From contig OX345636.1 in assembly GCA_947044365.1 (NCBI GenBank), forward strand, positions 60,639,537 through 60,703,536: a DNA stretch of 64,000 nucleotides, given 5' to 3'. Each line of letters starts with the position of its first letter. Position 1 is the first letter of the stretch. Source of the DNA: Petrosia ficiformis (Eukaryota > Porifera > Demospongiae > Haplosclerida > Petrosiidae). Positions 34,901 to 43,239 of the stretch are shown here, piece by piece. A program made the translations under genes and the position numbers. The notes under the pieces were generated by a model. That model did no database searches and had not been told where the DNA came from. It was given only the letters and a program-made list of their open reading frames with translations.

Positions 34901-36334
34901 GGAGGGTTACAACGTTGCACAAGTACATGTATCTACCTCAAGTACATGTACGTTTTACATATAGATCTAGTATGTTAAAATAATTAAGTTTTACATATAT
35001 ATGTACTGTAGATCTAGTATTATAGAAGTCTGAATGAGTTGTTTGTAGTGATTCAGGCATTGCTTGATGCCTAAAAATGTTCGTGGGTGTGACCAATCGT
35101 AGCTTCGAATGTACAGCAAAAATCATGAGAAGTTTAAAATTCAAATATTACAAGTACGCTACACAGCAATAGCCAATATTGTACACAAACCTTGATGTTG
35201 AAGTGTTTCAATACACACTGAATGACACCATTCATCAGTTCCATCTTCAATACAGTACATCAACTGACCATGTGCTGTTATCATAGCATTAACTACACCT
35301 CCTTGACCTCTGTTTAACTGAAGGATTTGAATGTTCTTCCATTGAAGTGACTCTGATGTGAACTTCATTATATGTACAAGTCCATTAAACTCGATCTACA
35401 CGTAATTAACAGATCACATGATCACTATGCCTTATACATGTACATGTACAAGACTACAAGACCAGTCAACTCTATCTAATTAACTGATCACGTGATCAGA
35501 TGCCTCATACATGAACACGTATGTACAAGTCCATTACAATCCTTCTAATTAACAGATCAGTATTCATGTAAAAATGTCTGGTGATTGTAATAAAATTCCG
35601 CGTCATTTCCAATAAATATATTACAGAAAGATGGTGGGTGAGAACTTTACACACTAAGCATGTATACAGAATTTCCCTCATTATTCTTATATATGTACTT
35701 GCTTCCAGAAATACTATCCATGGATCTACACTTGTTCTGTAATTAACATATGCCACAGCAAAGAGGGTGTGGTCAACCAAACCGCAGACCTATAGACCAG
35801 TTAAGGTTTTTAAAAATTAAGATACAAGCAGAGGTGCAATGGTTCAGTGGACCACATCCTTGTTGCTATGACATATATTATTTACGCTACATTTACCAAT
35901 CTTTTTGCTGGTCATGAATGAGGAAAAGTGATAAATATAAACTTACAATTGCAATATGAGTACTATCAATCATTAAGACAGCTATGATCTTGGATGCCAC
36001 ACCCACTGGATCACACACATTATCAGATACTGCATTCAGTGGAACTTGATCAAATATATATACTTCATGTTCATCTATTAAATGATTATCATAATTATAT
36101 AATTATAATATTACATCTTATATATCATCATACCATTTCTGATTGATTTATATGCAATAATTACATGTCCTTGTAGCAGCCACACACCCTCTACCTGTCT
36201 GTGATTCTTCAACAGCTCTCTGAGATTCTAAATAAATGCACAAACAAGATTATACAATGAGCCAAATATTCAATTATTCTCACCTGAATACTTCTCAGTG
36301 ATGGCCAGGCTTCAACGAGTCTGTGCACCTCCAT
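18016..36334 (-). CDS. HPS6: HPS6 homologue, BLOC-2 subunit (one exon unresolved)
   Basis: BLOC-2 subunit that acts in trafficking to lysosome-related organelles (family knowledge). Phase-consistent minus-strand exons: 36284-36334 (ATG), 36134-36227, 35947-36074, 35715-35789, 35191-35395, 33722-33885, 32496-32573, 30244-30349, 29950-30097, 29741-29891, 28296-28367, 28002-28121, 26559-26661, 25433-25503, 25285-25369, 25128-25229, 24807-24863, 23771-23862, 22710-22868, gap, 19285-19381, 18826-18935, 18016-18190 (TGA). About 814 codons, against about 775 in human HPS6. The first half looks like a beta-propeller, the second is helical. Segments matching remembered human HPS6 in order: CHSVCIETL, LISNCPLFQFF, HFLILLNDGTIYQL, VFELTCNLLYDSEP, ELWVDAIHVM, SPPLQCALFHRALIHF. 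The exons at 22710 and 19381 do not share phase, so at least one exon is missing between them. Human HPS6 coding sequence is intronless. Confidence 0.8.
19363..21310. repeat. 74-bp minisatellite, 26 copies plus a partial, containing an HPS6 splice acceptor
   Basis: Units repeat at exactly 74 bp from 19363 (TTCAACATTAGGATAATCAC...GAATGTACATGTACA). On the minus strand each unit holds the acceptor CACACAG (or CACATAG) followed by TGATTATCCTAATGTTGAA, which is the first part of the real HPS6 exon 19285-19381. The copy nearest the gene is the true exon edge. Variants alternate ACTGTG, ACTATG and ATTGTG, and GGAATA or GGTATA, in a pattern suggesting multi-unit block duplication. Confidence 0.97.
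21595..21720. repeat. TATAGTACATG / TACATGTA repeat cluster
   Basis: Four tandem TATAGTACATG units, then further TACATGTAC words. Part of the genome-wide TACATGTA palindrome excess seen through this window. Non-coding. Confidence 0.7.
22256..22388. mobile_element. Foldback MITE with GC-rich loop
   Basis: AGATACTGTATTCTTGGTTT and CAATAGAACTACC on the left pair with GGTAGTTCTATTGCA and AACCTCGAATACAGTATCT on the right. The loop holds CTTCGGGCTCCGCCCTC. The same stem-plus-GC-loop architecture occurs at 40874-40985 and 41150-41255. Confidence 0.75.
22434..22636. mobile_element. Small MITE, CAAATTTTCTATCAAA ends
   Basis: CAAATTTTCTATCAAA near 22435 is inverted as TTTGATAGAAAATTGG near 22622. About 200 bp. 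A minus-strand ORF inside (22417-22599) gave no phase-compatible HPS6 exon and is treated as chance. Confidence 0.5.
23151..23302. mobile_element. ~150-bp MITE with TCACCATACAGTA ends
   Basis: TCACCATACAGTAACAGTAA at the left is mirrored by TAATTACTGTACTGTATGGTGA at the right. The interior contains internally palindromic ACTACTGTGG / CCACAGTAGT-type words. On the minus strand it could be mistaken for an exon, but its phase does not fit the HPS6 neighbours. Confidence 0.65.
24050..24826. repeat. 124-bp minisatellite, six copies, containing an HPS6 donor-like site
   Basis: AACTAACTATG recurs at 24111, 24235, 24359, 24483, 24607 and 24731, exactly 124 bp apart. On the minus strand each inter-copy segment reads TATAAG|GTAAGTTGCATATAC, a strong donor. 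The real HPS6 exon 24807-24863 ends in the matching context ACAAAA|GTTGCATATAC but lacks the GTAA. Since 124 is not a multiple of 3, frames rotate, producing a ladder of overlapping 106-codon false ORFs. Confidence 0.95.
25556..26445. repeat. Two adjoining 12-bp microsatellite arrays
   Basis: 25556-26122 is about 47 units of GGTAGTACTATT or GGTAGTACTAGT. After a 27-bp unique spacer, 26150-26445 is about 24 units of AATGATAATACT or AATGGTAATACT. Both share the TAxTACTA core, so one array probably seeded the other. The long ORFs (Val-Leu, Ile-Met, Ser-Thr repeats) are artefacts. It sits in the HPS6 intron between exons 26559-26661 and 25433-25503. Confidence 0.97.
26800..27330. repeat. Tandem TATACATGTCTGTATGGGTAG repeats
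   Basis: TATACATGTCTGTATGGGTA plus GTGACTGGGTACATGGTTAT recurs at about 26807, 26884, 26992, 27160 and 27272, separated by TACATGTA-rich spacers. The fourth interval is interrupted by a SINE-tail-like insertion (27064-27158). It lies in an HPS6 intron. Confidence 0.85.
27064..27158 (+). mobile_element. SINE tail fragment with (CTTT)n
   Basis: CTGAGGCAACTCTCATTTTT through GTGTCTTTCTTTCTTTC to ACATCTCGGATAACATCATG. The same sequence occurs at 30519-30614, where it is preceded by a tRNA B-box. This copy lacks the tRNA part, so it is 5' truncated. Confidence 0.65.
27800..28001 (-). repeat. Two extra copies of an HPS6 exon end
   Basis: The 3' end of exon 28002-28121 (encoding YTLSIAYQLLK) is echoed on the minus strand around 27960-27915 (YTLSIAYPPLK) and 27850-27812 (YTLSIAYLSLK). 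In the extra copies the bases after AAG are ATACATG, so the donor GT is lost, while the true exon has AAG|GTATAG. The copies are about 105 bp apart, joined by TACATGTA spacers. Confidence 0.8.
28942..29190 (-). CDS. Small zinc-ribbon protein with one membrane-type helix, nested in an HPS6 intron
   Basis: Single uninterrupted frame of 82 residues from the ATG at 29190. A second in-frame upstream codon is GTG and is not needed. Residues about 10-30 (LTVSFLVVVFVLIVVPLF) are a hydrophobic segment that could be a signal anchor. Then VPYKKCPQCHTKLH and RLWACSCGYTF give the C-x2-C...C-x-C-G-Y-x-F pattern of the UPF0547/C16orf87-type zinc ribbon (family recollection). A basic tail ends MRFIRKK. It lies on the same strand as HPS6 between exons 29741-29891 and 28296-28367. 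A 12-bp inverted motif AATCCTCGGTGC flanks the locus (28893 and 29595), so it may ride on a mobile segment. Function unknown. Confidence 0.5.
   Translation of the reverse strand: MYCQCCGLDGLTVSFLVVVFVLIVVPLFKIMVPYKKCPQCHTKLHIRLWACSCGYTFAIKHSKPVSLQKLSKETEMRFIRKK
29500..29612. repeat. Dispersed ACAGACAGACAG / CGCATGCGC repeat
   Basis: TAACAGACAGACAGACGAAC followed by ACTACCGTAATCCTTCGCTG and CGCATGCGCACCGAGGATTA. A relative is at 17640-17700. The GCATGCGC palindrome also occurs at 15733 and 43840. Probably the end of a mobile element. Confidence 0.5.
29636..29720. repeat. Dispersed repeat, copy 1 of 3
   Basis: TAACTCAATAATGAAGCAAT followed by GGATTGAAATTTGACATACA also occurs at 34160-34200 and 63240-63290 in longer form. 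Non-coding interspersed repeat. Confidence 0.6.
30490..30620 (+). mobile_element. SINE fragment with tRNA B box and (CTTT)n tail
   Basis: GTGGGTTCGAATCCCACC at about 30501-30518 is a textbook T arm with B box GGTTCGAATCC. It continues into TGAGGCAACTCTCATTTTTC, a CTTT repeat and ACATCTCGGATAACATCATG. No A box is found upstream, so this is a 5'-truncated SINE and not a tRNA gene. Confidence 0.7.
30961..31125. repeat. 59-bp tandem triplication
   Basis: ACCAGATTACTAGTTTGGAA plus TATTGAATTACTATACTCAAAGGGACCAGTGTTAATA-type sequence occurs three times at a 59-bp step, the third diverging after the midpoint. Within an HPS6 intron. Confidence 0.85.
31200..31635. repeat. AAGCAC/GTGCTT-rich dispersed segment
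   Basis: Clusters of AAGCACTTGTGCTTGTGCTT, AAGTGCTTGAAAAAGTGCTT and similar words. This is the same word family as 1150-1290 and the hexamer array at 1582-3912. Followed by a direct repeat of GACCCCATG...GTCAGTGT and ACACTACATGTA at 31651-31740 and 31744-31825. Confidence 0.5.
31930..32035. repeat. (AT)n microsatellite
   Basis: Almost pure TA dinucleotides with one ACATG interruption. Comparable AT tracts are at 13350-13375, 14130-14180, 40670-40690, 41000-41040, 44100-44150 and 44940-45150. Confidence 0.95.
32150..32350. mobile_element. Fragment of the 14426-14940 element family
   Basis: TCAATTAATGGGTGTG, AGAAACTGGAACTAATAGC, ATATATTCCTAAAGTTCTA, TTCAGACATGATAAAGTCA in the same order as 14490-14720 and 63780-63990. 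Terminal repeats are missing. Confidence 0.65.
32919..33038. mobile_element. Foldback MITE, 34-bp arms
   Basis: AAATACCACTTCCACATAAC at the left is inverted at the right as GTTATGTGGAAGTGGTATTT. With one mismatch, the pairing extends through AACCgTACATAAGTA. The same CCACTTCC motif begins or ends repeats at 15515 and 13830. Confidence 0.8.
34125..34330. repeat. Dispersed repeat, copy 2 of 3
   Basis: ATGTCATAAGATTAATACAT through CTGTAACTCAATAATAG to CTAAACTAAAGTTA and GAATGTGAAAGTGAA. Matches 63207-63395 along most of its length and 29636-29720 in part. Confidence 0.6.
34355..34610. repeat. 54-bp tandem repeat, five copies
   Basis: GATATTAAGATATGATGACT-type units recur at 34361, 34415, 34469, 34520 and 34574, stepping 54, 54, 51 and 54 bp. 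The open frame through it arises because 54 and 51 are multiples of 3. In an HPS6 intron (exons 35191-35395 and 33722-33885). Confidence 0.9.
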
Positions 36335-37208
36335 ATCTTATCTAAACACGTAGGAATATGATTAGTGTGAAAATGGCTATTCAACAATACCATTATCTCT
36401 GTATTACATACAACACTATATGCATGCATATTATTGTTTTAGTTCTTCTTGTTATTCCTTTTATTTACTCTTTCTCTTTTGTTTAGTTATATAGCTATTA
36501 TTGAATCATGTTTGTCTATTCTTTCACAGGTATATATTGTTCAAACTGTCAATAGTATGCAAGACAAATTTTCATCAATTATTACTTTATAGTCAAGACC
36601 TGGTCTGTGTGGAGACATTCAAACATATATATTTCCTTCAACACAGATTTTAAAACAACAATTCTTAAACTATAGTTTAGAGCGCTCAATCTGACTCAAC
36701 AAATGCAACTTCCTGCTTTCACCCAAATATATATAAAACACAATAAACCCGAATCACTACATCATTGTTGTTCTTATCATTACACATAAATATATGATAA
36801 ATATATTATTATTATTATTATTATTACTACACAGCTACTGGTCTACTGATTCTGTTATAATGTATTCTGTATCATCTGAGACATCATTATGTAACATCAA
36901 AATAAAGAATTACGAATCGAACTCAATGGACAAAATAGCTTAATGCAGTAGTCTCATTTCACCCACACACAATATTACGAAAACACAAAGGATCACAGTG
37001 AAAAACATGCAATTAATTAATCTACATGAAGAAGCTGTACATGGAAGAAAATAATAATTATGGTTGCCTGCATGCATGCGGCATTTGTGCACCTGCATGC
37101 ATGCACACAGTGTATGTGTGCTTACATCTCATGCTTGATTGTAGTTTGCATCTATAAAATGTTGAAACGTATTCATTATTTTATAGTAGCAAAACAAGAT
37201 CTCAGAAG

Positions 37209-37413
37209 ATGCTTAAAACTACTGAGCAGGAAAGTTTAAAGATTTCAACGGATATTGATCATTCCTTAACCTTCAGTAAGGTCTCCAGACCCAATATTTG
37301 TAGGCGATTACTTATTTACTAAAGAAACAGTAAAAAGTGGATTGAAGAGAAAGAAGGAACCTGAGAATATTGTTGGTACAGAGAAAAGTAAAAATAGGCT
37401 AAGAAGACTTTAA
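37209..37413 (+). pseudogene. Degenerate first copy of the small basic-protein gene
   Basis: It aligns with the ORFs at 38626-38817 and 40049-40252 (IDHSLTF, then AGGAAACAGT...TTGAAGAGAAAG), but GACCCAATATTTGTAGGCG replaces the AATATTGCAGATG of the other copies. The frame therefore stops at about 37320. The C-terminal KRKKEPENIVGTEKSK part is still readable in the original frame. Confidence 0.7.
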
Positions 37414-38625
37414 AGCCTGAACATAATCAAACTGCAAAGCATTTCATCTCCTTGTTCATGGATAAAGAACTACTGCATCTCCCGAGTGATTAGTTGGTGA
37501 AAGTCAGATATTCCAGTATAGAAGAGCAGCCACAAAAATTGATGAGCACAATAATTATTGTATTACAATTTTGTGTAATACATTTTTTAATAGACAATAG
37601 GTATATATCTTTAAAAAAGTATTGAAACAATCTCGAGTGAATTTATGGACATTTAAATTGCAAATTGATAGTATAATATTGTGTTAATCTAGATAATAAT
37701 AATAATAATAAATAAGAATGTATAATTTCAATTGAATACACTTTTTTCTCCACAGAATGTATCTTAATTACTGTATAGGGTGATACAGTTTGTATTCATC
37801 AACAATCTATATAACAGCACTATGCAAACTTCAACAATGAACACAACCACATTATTTAGTGATATATGATAACATAATGCATGTGATATTGCTATAAATA
37901 TATTATATGCAATTATGTACATCACAGGCGCCAGTAATCATACTAATGTCTTGTTATTCTTTCTTAGCTCTTCTTGTTATTCATTGTATTCACTTTCTCT
38001 TGCATTTCAATGAATGTTATGAAAGGCCTTTGTGGGTAGGTAGAATCATTGGGTAAGTCATTATTTAGCATTTAGAATGAAAGAACATAGAAGAGCTGTT
38101 GTAATTGGAGATATGAATGCCTCAGCAATTGCAGATGGCGTAAATTAATGGGAAGAAACTAAGGATGTCTACTGGAATCTTGGCACATGATAAACCATCC
38201 TGATCATGTGAATAGAGAGAAAGGATATCTATCACTCTTTTGTACCTCAGATTGATGACTAAAGCTGTATCATTATATAATAATATAATTGATATCATTC
38301 TAAATTAGTATACATTAGTTGATATTACCACTAACCTGTTTATTTTTATTTCAAAAACATACCAAATTATCACATAATGTGAATAATTATCAATATCCTT
38401 ACATGGATGAAAGTGCTAATCAAAACACTTAGTATAATAATTATTTACTAAGTGTATGGATGTGCAAATGCATGCATGCGCATGTGTGCACATTTGTGCA
38501 CATGCATGCTCATGTTACACAAGCATGTATGCGTGCATGCTTGTAGCGTTTCCTCCTACTGAATATTATTCATTATTTCATAACAACAAAAACAAGATCT
38601 CAGTAAACAACAGAAGGTATTGAAC

Positions 38626-38817
38626 ATGACTACAGAAAAGAAAGACTTAAAGTTAACAGATATTGACCATTCTATTACCTTCAACAGTAAGGTCTCCAAT
38701 ATTGCAGATGATTACTTATTCAATAAAGAAACAGTAAAAAGTGGATTGAAGAGAAAGAGGGAACCTGAGAATATTGTTGGTACAAAGAAAAGTAAAAAAA
38801 GACTGAGAAGACTTTAA
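38626..38817 (+). CDS. Small basic protein, tandem copy 2
   Basis: 63 residues from the ATG at 38626. It begins MTTEKKDLKLTDIDHSITF, has a middle part NIADDYLFNKETVKSG, and ends in a strongly basic tail with KRKREPENI and KKSKKRLRRL, a plausible bipartite nuclear localisation signal. It closely matches 40049-40252, and the codons are conserved where the flanks diverge, which argues for translation. It may be the last exon of a longer gene: an AG acceptor (ATCTCAG) lies just upstream at about 38602. No family recognised. Confidence 0.5.
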   Translation: MTTEKKDLKLTDIDHSITFNSKVSNIADDYLFNKETVKSGLKRKREPENIVGTKKSKKRLRRL

Positions 38818-40048
38818 CCCTTGAATGTAATCAAACTGCAAAGTATTTCAAGTATTCCTGGGTAAAGAACTACAGCATTTCTTGGGTGAAAGTCAGATAT
38901 TCTGGTATAGAAGAGCAACCACAAAAACTAATGAACACAATAATTATTGTATTGCAATTTTGTGTAATACATTTTTAAATAGACAATAGCTATATACTTG
39001 TTTAAAGAAGTTATTAAAATCATTGAAAAAATCTTGAGTTAATATCTAGACATTCAAATTGCAAATTAATATAATATTCTGTAAATCTAGATAAAAATAA
39101 TAAAGAAGAATATAAAATTTCAGTTCAATACGCTTTTTTCTCCACAGAATGTATGCTAATTACTGTATAAGGTGATACAGTTTGTATTCATTAGTGTGAA
39201 AATTATTCAACATAATCACCAATCTATATAACAGCACTATGCAAACTTCAACAATGAACACAACCACATTATTTAGTGATATATGATAACATAATGCATG
39301 TGACATTGCTATGAATATGTTATGTATGCAATTATGTACATCACAGGCTGTAATTATACTAATATCTTGTTATTCTTTCTTAGCTCTTCTTGTTATTCAT
39401 TGTATTCACTTTCTCTTGTATATTACGAAAGGTCTTCGTGGCTATGTAGAACCATCAGGTAAGTCATTATTTAGCATTTCGAATGAAAGAACATAGAAGG
39501 AGCTGTTGTAATTGGAGATATGAATGCCTCAGCAATTGCAGATGGTGTAAATTAATGGGAAGAAACTAAAGGATGTCTACTGGAATCTTGGCACACGATA
39601 AACCATCCTGATCATGTGAATAGAGAGAAAGGATATCTATCACTCATTTGCAATCATTTCAGATTGATGAATAAAGCTGTATCATTAATATTTTATTCTA
39701 AATTAGTATACAATAGTTGTTATTAACACTAACCTGTTTATTTTTATTTTCAAAAAAACAAACAAAATTATCACATAATGTGAATAATTATCAATTTCCT
39801 TACATGGATGAAAGTGCTAATCAAAACAATTATTATTTACTAAATTGAGGAAATCGTATAAGTGTATGGATGTGCAATTATAGGCATGTGCGCATGTGTG
39901 CACAATTTGTGTACATGCATGCATGCTCATGTTACACAAGCATGTAGGCATGCATGCCTGTAGCTTGCTTCTATAAAATGTTTCCCAATACTGAAAATTA
40001 CTCATTATTTCAGAGCAACAAAAACAAGATCTCTGTAAGCAGCAGAAG

Positions 40049-40252
40049 ATGTCAAACATGACTACTGAAAAGAAGGAATTTAACCAATCAACAGATATTG
40101 ACCATTCTATTACCTTCAACAGTAAGGTCTCCAATATTGCAGATGATTACTTATTCAATAAAGAAACAGTAAAAAGTGGATTGAAGAGAAAGAGGAAACC
40201 TGAGAATATTGTTGGTACAAAGAAAAGTAAAAAGAGGCTAAGAAGACTTTAA
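40049..40252 (+). CDS. Small basic protein, tandem copy 3
   Basis: 67 residues from the ATG at 40049 (MSNMTTEKKEFNQSTDIDHS); an internal Met at 40058 aligns with the start of copy 2. The central 40 residues are almost identical to copy 2, and the tail KKSKKRLRRL is the same. Differences are mostly in the N-terminal third. Function unknown; a nuclear location is inferred from the Lys/Arg tail only. Confidence 0.5.
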   Translation: MSNMTTEKKEFNQSTDIDHSITFNSKVSNIADDYLFNKETVKSGLKRKRKPENIVGTKKSKKRLRRL

Positions 40253-40873
40253 AGCTTGAATGTAATCAACTCTAGAGTATTTCATTGTTCATGGATACAG
40301 AACTACTATAGCTGGCAAGTGATATTTGAAGAACAAACAAACACAGATATTGTGGTGTAGAAGAGCAGCCATAATATTTGATGAATTGCAATTTTATTTC
40401 ATTTCTTTAATAGACAAATAGCTACTTGTATTTAAAGTTAATCTTGAGTGAATTTATAGACATTCAATTGATAATAATAGATCTAATAGTTTGTAAAACT
40501 GGCAATAATATATTTATGTCTTTTACGTAATCGAAATATTATGTTAAATATTACAATAAATACTAAAGTAAGAATTTCCAGTGATTGGTTACATATTACC
40601 TTTGCTTTTAGAATTTATACTAACTATACTATGTGATATATAATCATATAATTATAATTTTATATAATTATATATATATATATATCCCTATACGGCGAAA
40701 CATCAAAGTAAACCACAGGTTTATAAATCAAATATAGAATCTTGTGGTCAGATATAAAACCTGCCGTCGAAACAGACTACAAGAAAACAACGCTTACCTT
40801 CTCCAAAGTGCCGACAAAAGGTAGGAGAAGCATCAGACATCAACAAAGGTTTAGTCTTTCGTGAAATATATTA

Positions 40874-40985
40874 ATTATAACACGCCTACTCGTGCTATAT
40901 CAGATTTATAATCACCTCGCCCTCGGGCCTACGGCCCTCGTGCTCGGTGATTATAAATCTGATATAGCACTCGTAGCGTGTTATA
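40874..40985. mobile_element. Long hairpin with CpG-rich loop
   Basis: TTATAACACGC...TGCTATATCAGATTTATAATCACC pairs with its inverse GGTGATTATAAATCTGATATAGCA...CGTGTTATAA (both given in parts). The loop is CTCGCCCTCGGGCCTACGGC followed by CCTCGTGCTC. A diverged relative lies at 41150-41255 (loop CATCGCCCTCGGGCTTGG). Confidence 0.85.
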
Positions 40986-41149
40986 ACGTATACATATATA
41001 TATATATATATATAATTATATATATATATATAATATATATGCCACGATGAAGCCACCCTTCAAAGCTTCTGACAGTGCCATAAATGTGATTTATGCACAG
41101 TGGTTTGATATGAGCACTGTGTGTTTTGTGGCTTCATTAAGCTTGACTT

Positions 41150-41260
41150 TGAACTTGATAGTTGTCATGCCCACTTGTGCAATATCAGGCTTATGATCAC
41201 ATCGCCCTCGGGCTTGGTGATTATAATCCTGATATACCACTCGTGGCATGAATTTATATG
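41150..41260. mobile_element. Diverged relative of the 40874 hairpin
   Basis: CATGCCCACTTGTGCAATATCAGG pairs imperfectly with CCTGATATACCACTCGTGGCATG around a CATCGCCCTCGGGCTTGG loop. Next to it, 41047-41140 has inverted GAAGCCAC / GTGGCTTC words, possibly another small MITE. Confidence 0.6.
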
Positions 41261-41829
41261 TAATATAATTATAATTATATAAATTATGTACTGTAAATCA
41301 TACAAATTATGTAAATCAGAGGCTATAATCCTACTAATGTTTTGTTACCCTTTCTTGGTTCTAGTCACAAAGGCCTTTTCAAAATATTGTAATTTGTTCA
41401 TTGAAAACAAGAGAAAGCGAATAAAAGAAATAGTCAAGTAGGTCATTGGCATATAGCATGAAAGAACATAGAAGAGCTGATGTATGTATCAAGGTTGGGG
41501 TCAATTACTATACTAACAAATTAATTACCATTACAATTACTTTGTGTCTATATCATTACCTTTACTATTACCCTCATGGCTTTAGTACGTAATTAAATTA
41601 TTTGCTTGTTAATTACCATTATATTTCAATTCCATTCACTACATAATAAAACTGTTAAGTATAGTATTGTTTCAAGTTTTTTGGCAATAAGCGATATCGT
41701 TGCTTTCTTAGAATATTTCCTGCCATGCTAGATGCCCTCTGACAGGTACTGATGTAGCAGGAACAGAGCAACTAAGTATTGGATATGCTATACTATTATT
41801 TTTCTATTACACCAAGGAGCCTTTCTTAA

Positions 41830-43110
41830 TTTCTTTTTCACTGTGAACAGCAGCTAAGTAGTAATCTAGTTTTTAATATGCAGTTCTTGTCTTGTTGGTA
41901 ATGTGACTTTTGTCCATAAAGGAAAGAGCTTCCTCCTTTTGGATGGAGACACAGATTCAATGTCACCTTCAGATTGAGCAATAACAAGTGTATCAGGATT
42001 GCTATCCATATCTGCCCTATTTTCTTCTTCACATTATTAATTTCTGAAACAGAGGAAGACCGTGATGGTTTAATTTCTGGATCCAGGACAGTTGCTATGA
42101 TGAAAATTGAATCTGATTTGATTGCACTGAGTTTTGCCATGAGGTTTTCTTTGAGAATGTGTACTAGGTTTTGTAAGTGCCGATCGAACGCTAGTGGTCT
42201 CAATATATGTGCTTCTGTAGGCAAATAAAACAAGGAAGTGCTACACATGCAGATGCATATGTGTCGCCTTGTACATGTTTAGTTGCTTCTTCAAATTGTT
42301 CAAATACTAGCTCTTGTAAAACTGCTTTAGCAGTTAGTGACAAATGCAAGTCCTTCTTACTTACAATGCCATTAACCATTAGAACACTGATATCACATAT
42401 ATGTGACATTTCACCCCTACGTGGTTAGCAGTGTGTTCCTAGCTTTACAAAGCTCTCCAAATGCTTGTAGTTAGCGTCAGGCACAAGCTCATGAAAATGG
42501 CTAAAAAAGTTGCGGGGGGAATCAGGGGCTCTCGCGCTCTGGTGGGTACCTGAGACATTTCCCTTGCTGTAAAACTTGAAATCGTCGGTATAGCTGCTGC
42601 CAACATGCAGTGGGGTCAATTTTGTTTGCCCCAGTTCTGGTCAAAAGAGGGAGAGCACTGCATTTGATTTAATTCGACTTTCGAGTCCCGGTAAGCAAGT
42701 TGGTAGACGTAGTATTCCATGTCAGAAAAGGAGCCAAGTTTGTGGAAGAGAAAGTGAACTGTGGCCAAAATATATGCAATAGAGTCGCCAGTGTTGGAAA
42801 TGGTAAGAATTGTGAAAAACAAGCTCATTCCTCTAAGGGTTAGTTAATGTCGTCAACCTCCAATAGAAGCATTACCATCATTAATTGTGAGTTCCATCGG
42901 GTGTCATCTTTTGCAATCAGCACTTTATGAAATTTTTCTTCTAATTTCTCAATTACGATGGTTGACTTCCGACATCAGCGACAATTTTGACAACACATTT
43001 TGCAGTTGTCTGCAACCCATTGATTCCATCACTGACATACAACTGTAAAGTGTGTACAAAACAACTGATAGTATCAGTTGTTTTGTACACACTCTCATCT
43101 CATTTCATCT
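41830..43110 (-). pseudogene. Degenerate hAT-family transposase
   Basis: Read leftwards: TLQLYVSDGINGLQTTAKCV (about 43040-42990), then TIVIEKLEEKFHKVL and DDTRWNSQL (42960-42890), then LTAKAVLQELVFEQFEEATK and LPCFICLQ (42360-42220), then NLMAKLSAIKSDSIFIIATV and LDPEIK (42150-42060). The HTLQL, TRWNS, E.FEEATK and ATVLDP blocks are the usual hAT transposase landmarks. The blocks are in different frames, with stops between them, so the gene is dead. A 45-bp perfect palindrome (43049-43093) interrupts the HTLQL region. Confidence 0.75.
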
Positions 43111-43239
43111 TCATCTCCCACTCATCAGTAATAAAGTGGCAGGACACACCCAAATAGCTATGCATATGTCTGCTGCTTCATATGTAATATACTACAGCTA
43201 TTCAATTTTAAGAGCAAAGGATGTGTGATTACAATAATA

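Larger units (their letters stand above)
37150..41480 (+). repeat. ~1.4-kb tandem segment, three copies, carrying a small gene
   Basis: The stop codons of the small ORF lie at 37413, 38817 and 40252, giving unit lengths of about 1,404 and 1,435 bp. Shared downstream landmarks are ACAGAATGTAT...AATTACTGTATA, CTCTTCTTGTTATTCATTGT, a GTTGTAATTGGAGATATGAA block, and a cluster of TGCATGCATGCGCATG words. The GAGATATGAA block reads AVVIGDMNAS on the plus strand and continues after a stop as WEETKGCLLESWH and REKGYLSLICNHFRLM, which looks like a decayed endonuclease/retroelement fragment (low confidence). Confidence 0.8.
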
